A stretch of DNA of 13,933 nucleotides from an uncultured Oscillibacter sp. (GTDB lineage: Bacteria; Bacillota; Clostridia; Oscillospirales; Oscillospiraceae), in NCBI GenBank assembly GCA_910587875.1, contig CAJUOD010000078.1:1-13933 (forward strand), given 5' to 3'. The notes under the pieces were generated by a model. That model was not told the DNA's origin. It worked only from the letters and a program-made list of their open reading frames with translations, and did no database searches. Every line of letters starts with the position of its first letter. The stretch's first letter is position 1. Positions 12,764 through 13,933 of this stretch are shown here, one piece after another. The position numbers and the translations under genes were made by a program.

Positions 12764-12804
12764 TATCAAAAGTTTTGCGGGTATAAACCGCAAAACTTTT
12801 GATA
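12764..12804. repeat. 17-bp perfect inverted repeat
   Basis: TATCAAAAGTTTTGCGG (12764-12780), loop GTATAAA, and its exact complement (12788-12804). It may be a bidirectional terminator (A-rich left, T-rich right arm) between yaaA and the nucleotidyltransferase promoter, or a recombination relic. The rest of 12642-12936 shows no supported gene. Confidence 0.6.
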
Positions 12805-12936
12805 TTAAGTGAGTATTACGGTTATAGCCATATACTTTAGCGATATAAAAATACCCCCGCATCAACAAACAGACCAGCGGAAATTACCAGGGAATCAAGA
12901 CGATGCACGTTTCGGATTTCCTGTTGAGCACGGAAT

Positions 12937-12969
12937 ATTGAGCCGCTTCCGGTCGGGAAGCGGCTCAAT
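12937..12969 (-). terminator. Hairpin overlapping the yaaA stop codon, probable terminator
   Basis: A 14-bp perfect stem ATTGAGCCGCTTCC/GGAAGCGGCTCAAT (12937-12950, 12956-12969) with a five-base loop. The yaaA stop codon lies inside the stem. There is no clear T-run on the minus strand, so it may stabilise the mRNA end rather than terminate. Confidence 0.5.
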
Positions 12970-13723
12970 CCTTGCGGGACTGTATCCAAAGATAAGCGGT
13001 GTGATTCCCCACCGATGTGGAGCGGCAGAATCGATAGCCCAGTTGGTCAAAGGCCTGGAGATCCTCCGGGCTTTTGATTTGGTTCTCCGCCAGCCAGCGT
13101 ACCATCTGCCCACGGGCCATTTTGCACTTGGTGCCTTTCTCAATGACCTTGCCATCTTTCAATTCTCCAAAGACGCAGGTGACAAACTGCACCGTTTTAG
13201 GCAGATGAGCCTCCACCGCTTTGCTGTACTCCTTGGAGGCCAAATTCAGCACTACGTCCGTCTCAGAGGCCAACTGTCGGGCCAGGCGGCTGCCCCAAAA
13301 CTGATAGAGGTCCCGGCAGCCGTCCACCGCCAGCTTTGCCTGCATTTCCAGCCGGTAGGGGGTCACGCCGTTGAAGGGCCGCAACAGACCGTAGAAGCCA
13401 GAGAGGATGCGCAAGTGCTCCCGGAGGTAGTCCAGGTGAGTCGTCTCCATCACGCTGGGGGCCATGTAGCGGTACTGAATGCCCTCGTAGGAAAGAATGG
13501 CGGGGGTGAGATTACGGCGCAGGTCCATCTGTCCCAGCCGCTCTATGTTCAGTTTGGCGATGGAGTCATTGCACTTCCAGAGGACCTGTAAGTCCTTGGA
13601 GGACATACCCTGGAGGACAGCTTTCAGCCGCTCTGTCTGCTCCAGAAACTGTGGCAGACTATCCACGGCAAAGCTGTCCGTATCCACTACCATTTTCTTC
13701 GCAGGGGCGATGATGATGCGCAT
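12965..13723 (-). CDS. yaaA: YaaA (UPF0246/DUF328) peroxide stress protein
   Basis: A 252-residue protein, normal length for the family. Typical features are the start MRIIIAPAKKM, then GFYGLLRPFNGVTPYRLEM (around residues 109-127), NLASKEYSKAV and KCKMARGQMVRWLAEN. E. coli YaaA lowers free intracellular iron during hydrogen peroxide stress, limiting Fenton damage, and has DNA-binding ability; a similar role here is inferred from the family. AAAGGAGG precedes the ATG, and the upstream partial gene ends 14 bases before it, so they share a transcript. Its last 25 bases recur at 10881-10905, and the stop codon lies in a hairpin. Confidence 0.93.
   Translation of the reverse strand: MRIIIAPAKKMVVDTDSFAVDSLPQFLEQTERLKAVLQGMSSKDLQVLWKCNDSIAKLNIERLGQMDLRRNLTPAILSYEGIQYRYMAPSVMETTHLDYLREHLRILSGFYGLLRPFNGVTPYRLEMQAKLAVDGCRDLYQFWGSRLARQLASETDVVLNLASKEYSKAVEAHLPKTVQFVTCVFGELKDGKVIEKGTKCKMARGQMVRWLAENQIKSPEDLQAFDQLGYRFCRSTSVGNHTAYLWIQSRKD
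12972..12996 (-). repeat. yaaA 3' end, direct repeat (copy 2)
   Basis: This is the in-gene partner of 10881-10905 (23/25 identical, same orientation). Weaker similarity continues for about nine bases past the stop side (CTCAA shared in both). The two copies bracket 2.07 kb containing the tocopherol-cyclase-like and nucleotidyltransferase genes. Confidence 0.7.
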
Positions 13724-13737
13724 AGAGCCCCCTCCTT

Positions 13738-13932
13738 TCAGATTTGGGAAAGCATCTCCGTCAGCCGCCTTGCCGCTGTATCTAGGCCTTCTATTCCCGC
13801 GCAGCGGCTGGGTTTGGCGTTGACAAGCTGATCCAGCAGGGGCTGACTTTGGCCGCTCTCGTCCAAGGCCAGCTCCGTGGCCATCACGTCCTCCCAGGCG
13901 CGGTTCAAAAAGGCCACCTCCCGGCGGCCATG
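13738..13932 (-). CDS. C-terminal end of an unidentified protein (runs off right edge)
   Basis: The last 64 residues of a minus-strand gene upstream of yaaA, ending ...LDTAARRLTEMLSQI. The visible part is helical, with FLNRAWEDVMATELAL followed by a second helix pair; no catalytic or metal-binding motif is seen. GC is high and codon use resembles yaaA, so it looks like resident chromosome. I do not recognise the family. Confidence 0.6.
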   Translation of the reverse strand, partial: HGRREVAFLNRAWEDVMATELALDESGQSQPLLDQLVNAKPSRCAGIEGLDTAARRLTEMLSQI

Positions 13933-13933
13933 A

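Noticed and set aside
1..13933. CRISPR array, rRNA, insertion-sequence transposase or integrase
   Set aside because: I looked for regular spaced repeats, rRNA-like sequence, and transposase or tyrosine-recombinase motifs on both strands and found none in the window.

Overview
This window looks like the chromosome of a GC-rich, spore-forming Clostridia member, probably of the Oscillospiraceae kind (Flavonifractor/Oscillibacter-like). The reasons are a DnaD-type replication protein beside a DnaI/DnaC-like loader, clean AAAGGAGG-type ribosome binding sites, and a spore-germination locus of the clostridial Csp/SleC type. No contig label was given, so the taxon is an inference.

Layout. (1) 1-1290, minus strand: a partial DnaC/DnaI-like ATPase and a DnaD-domain protein in one operon. 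(2) 1291-1703: a structured intergenic stretch with a possible 25-residue ORF, hairpins, a terminator and a near-consensus sigma-A promoter. (3) 1704-3695, plus strand: a PLP enzyme of the methionine gamma-lyase/'aluminium resistance' family and a HAD phosphatase, closed by a strong terminator. (4) 3711-8318: a germination module. A SleC-type cortex-lytic enzyme (minus) is divergent from two subtilisin-like Csp proteases (plus), with only 85 bp between the start codons. Csp proteases are known to activate pro-SleC, which then degrades spore cortex, so activator and target sit side by side.

(5) 8482-10491, minus strand: base composition visibly drops. A tightly coupled three-gene operon encodes a RelA/SpoT-type alarmone synthetase without a hydrolase domain, then a 75-residue and a 187-residue protein of unknown function. 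It has its own sigma-A promoter and resembles an accessory (toxin/defence-like) cassette. (6) 10511-10961: an apparent recombination boundary with the 3' half of a tRNA-Ala(CGC) gene cut exactly at the anticodon loop, its terminator, a cluster of hairpins, and a degenerate copy of the last bases of yaaA. (7) 10962-12641, minus strand: a tocopherol-cyclase-like protein and a Pol-beta-fold nucleotidyltransferase, the latter behind a strong promoter with a perfect palindrome just downstream. (8) 12764-13932: inverted repeats, then yaaA (peroxide-stress protein) and the C-terminal end of an unidentified upstream gene.

The GC-rich flanks (1-8.3 kb and 13-13.9 kb) look like resident chromosome. The 8.4-12.9 kb interval looks acquired or rearranged: lower GC, unknown genes, a truncated tRNA and a near-repeat of the yaaA 3' end. 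The most interesting candidates for something undescribed are the alarmone-synthetase operon and the region between the tRNA fragment and yaaA.
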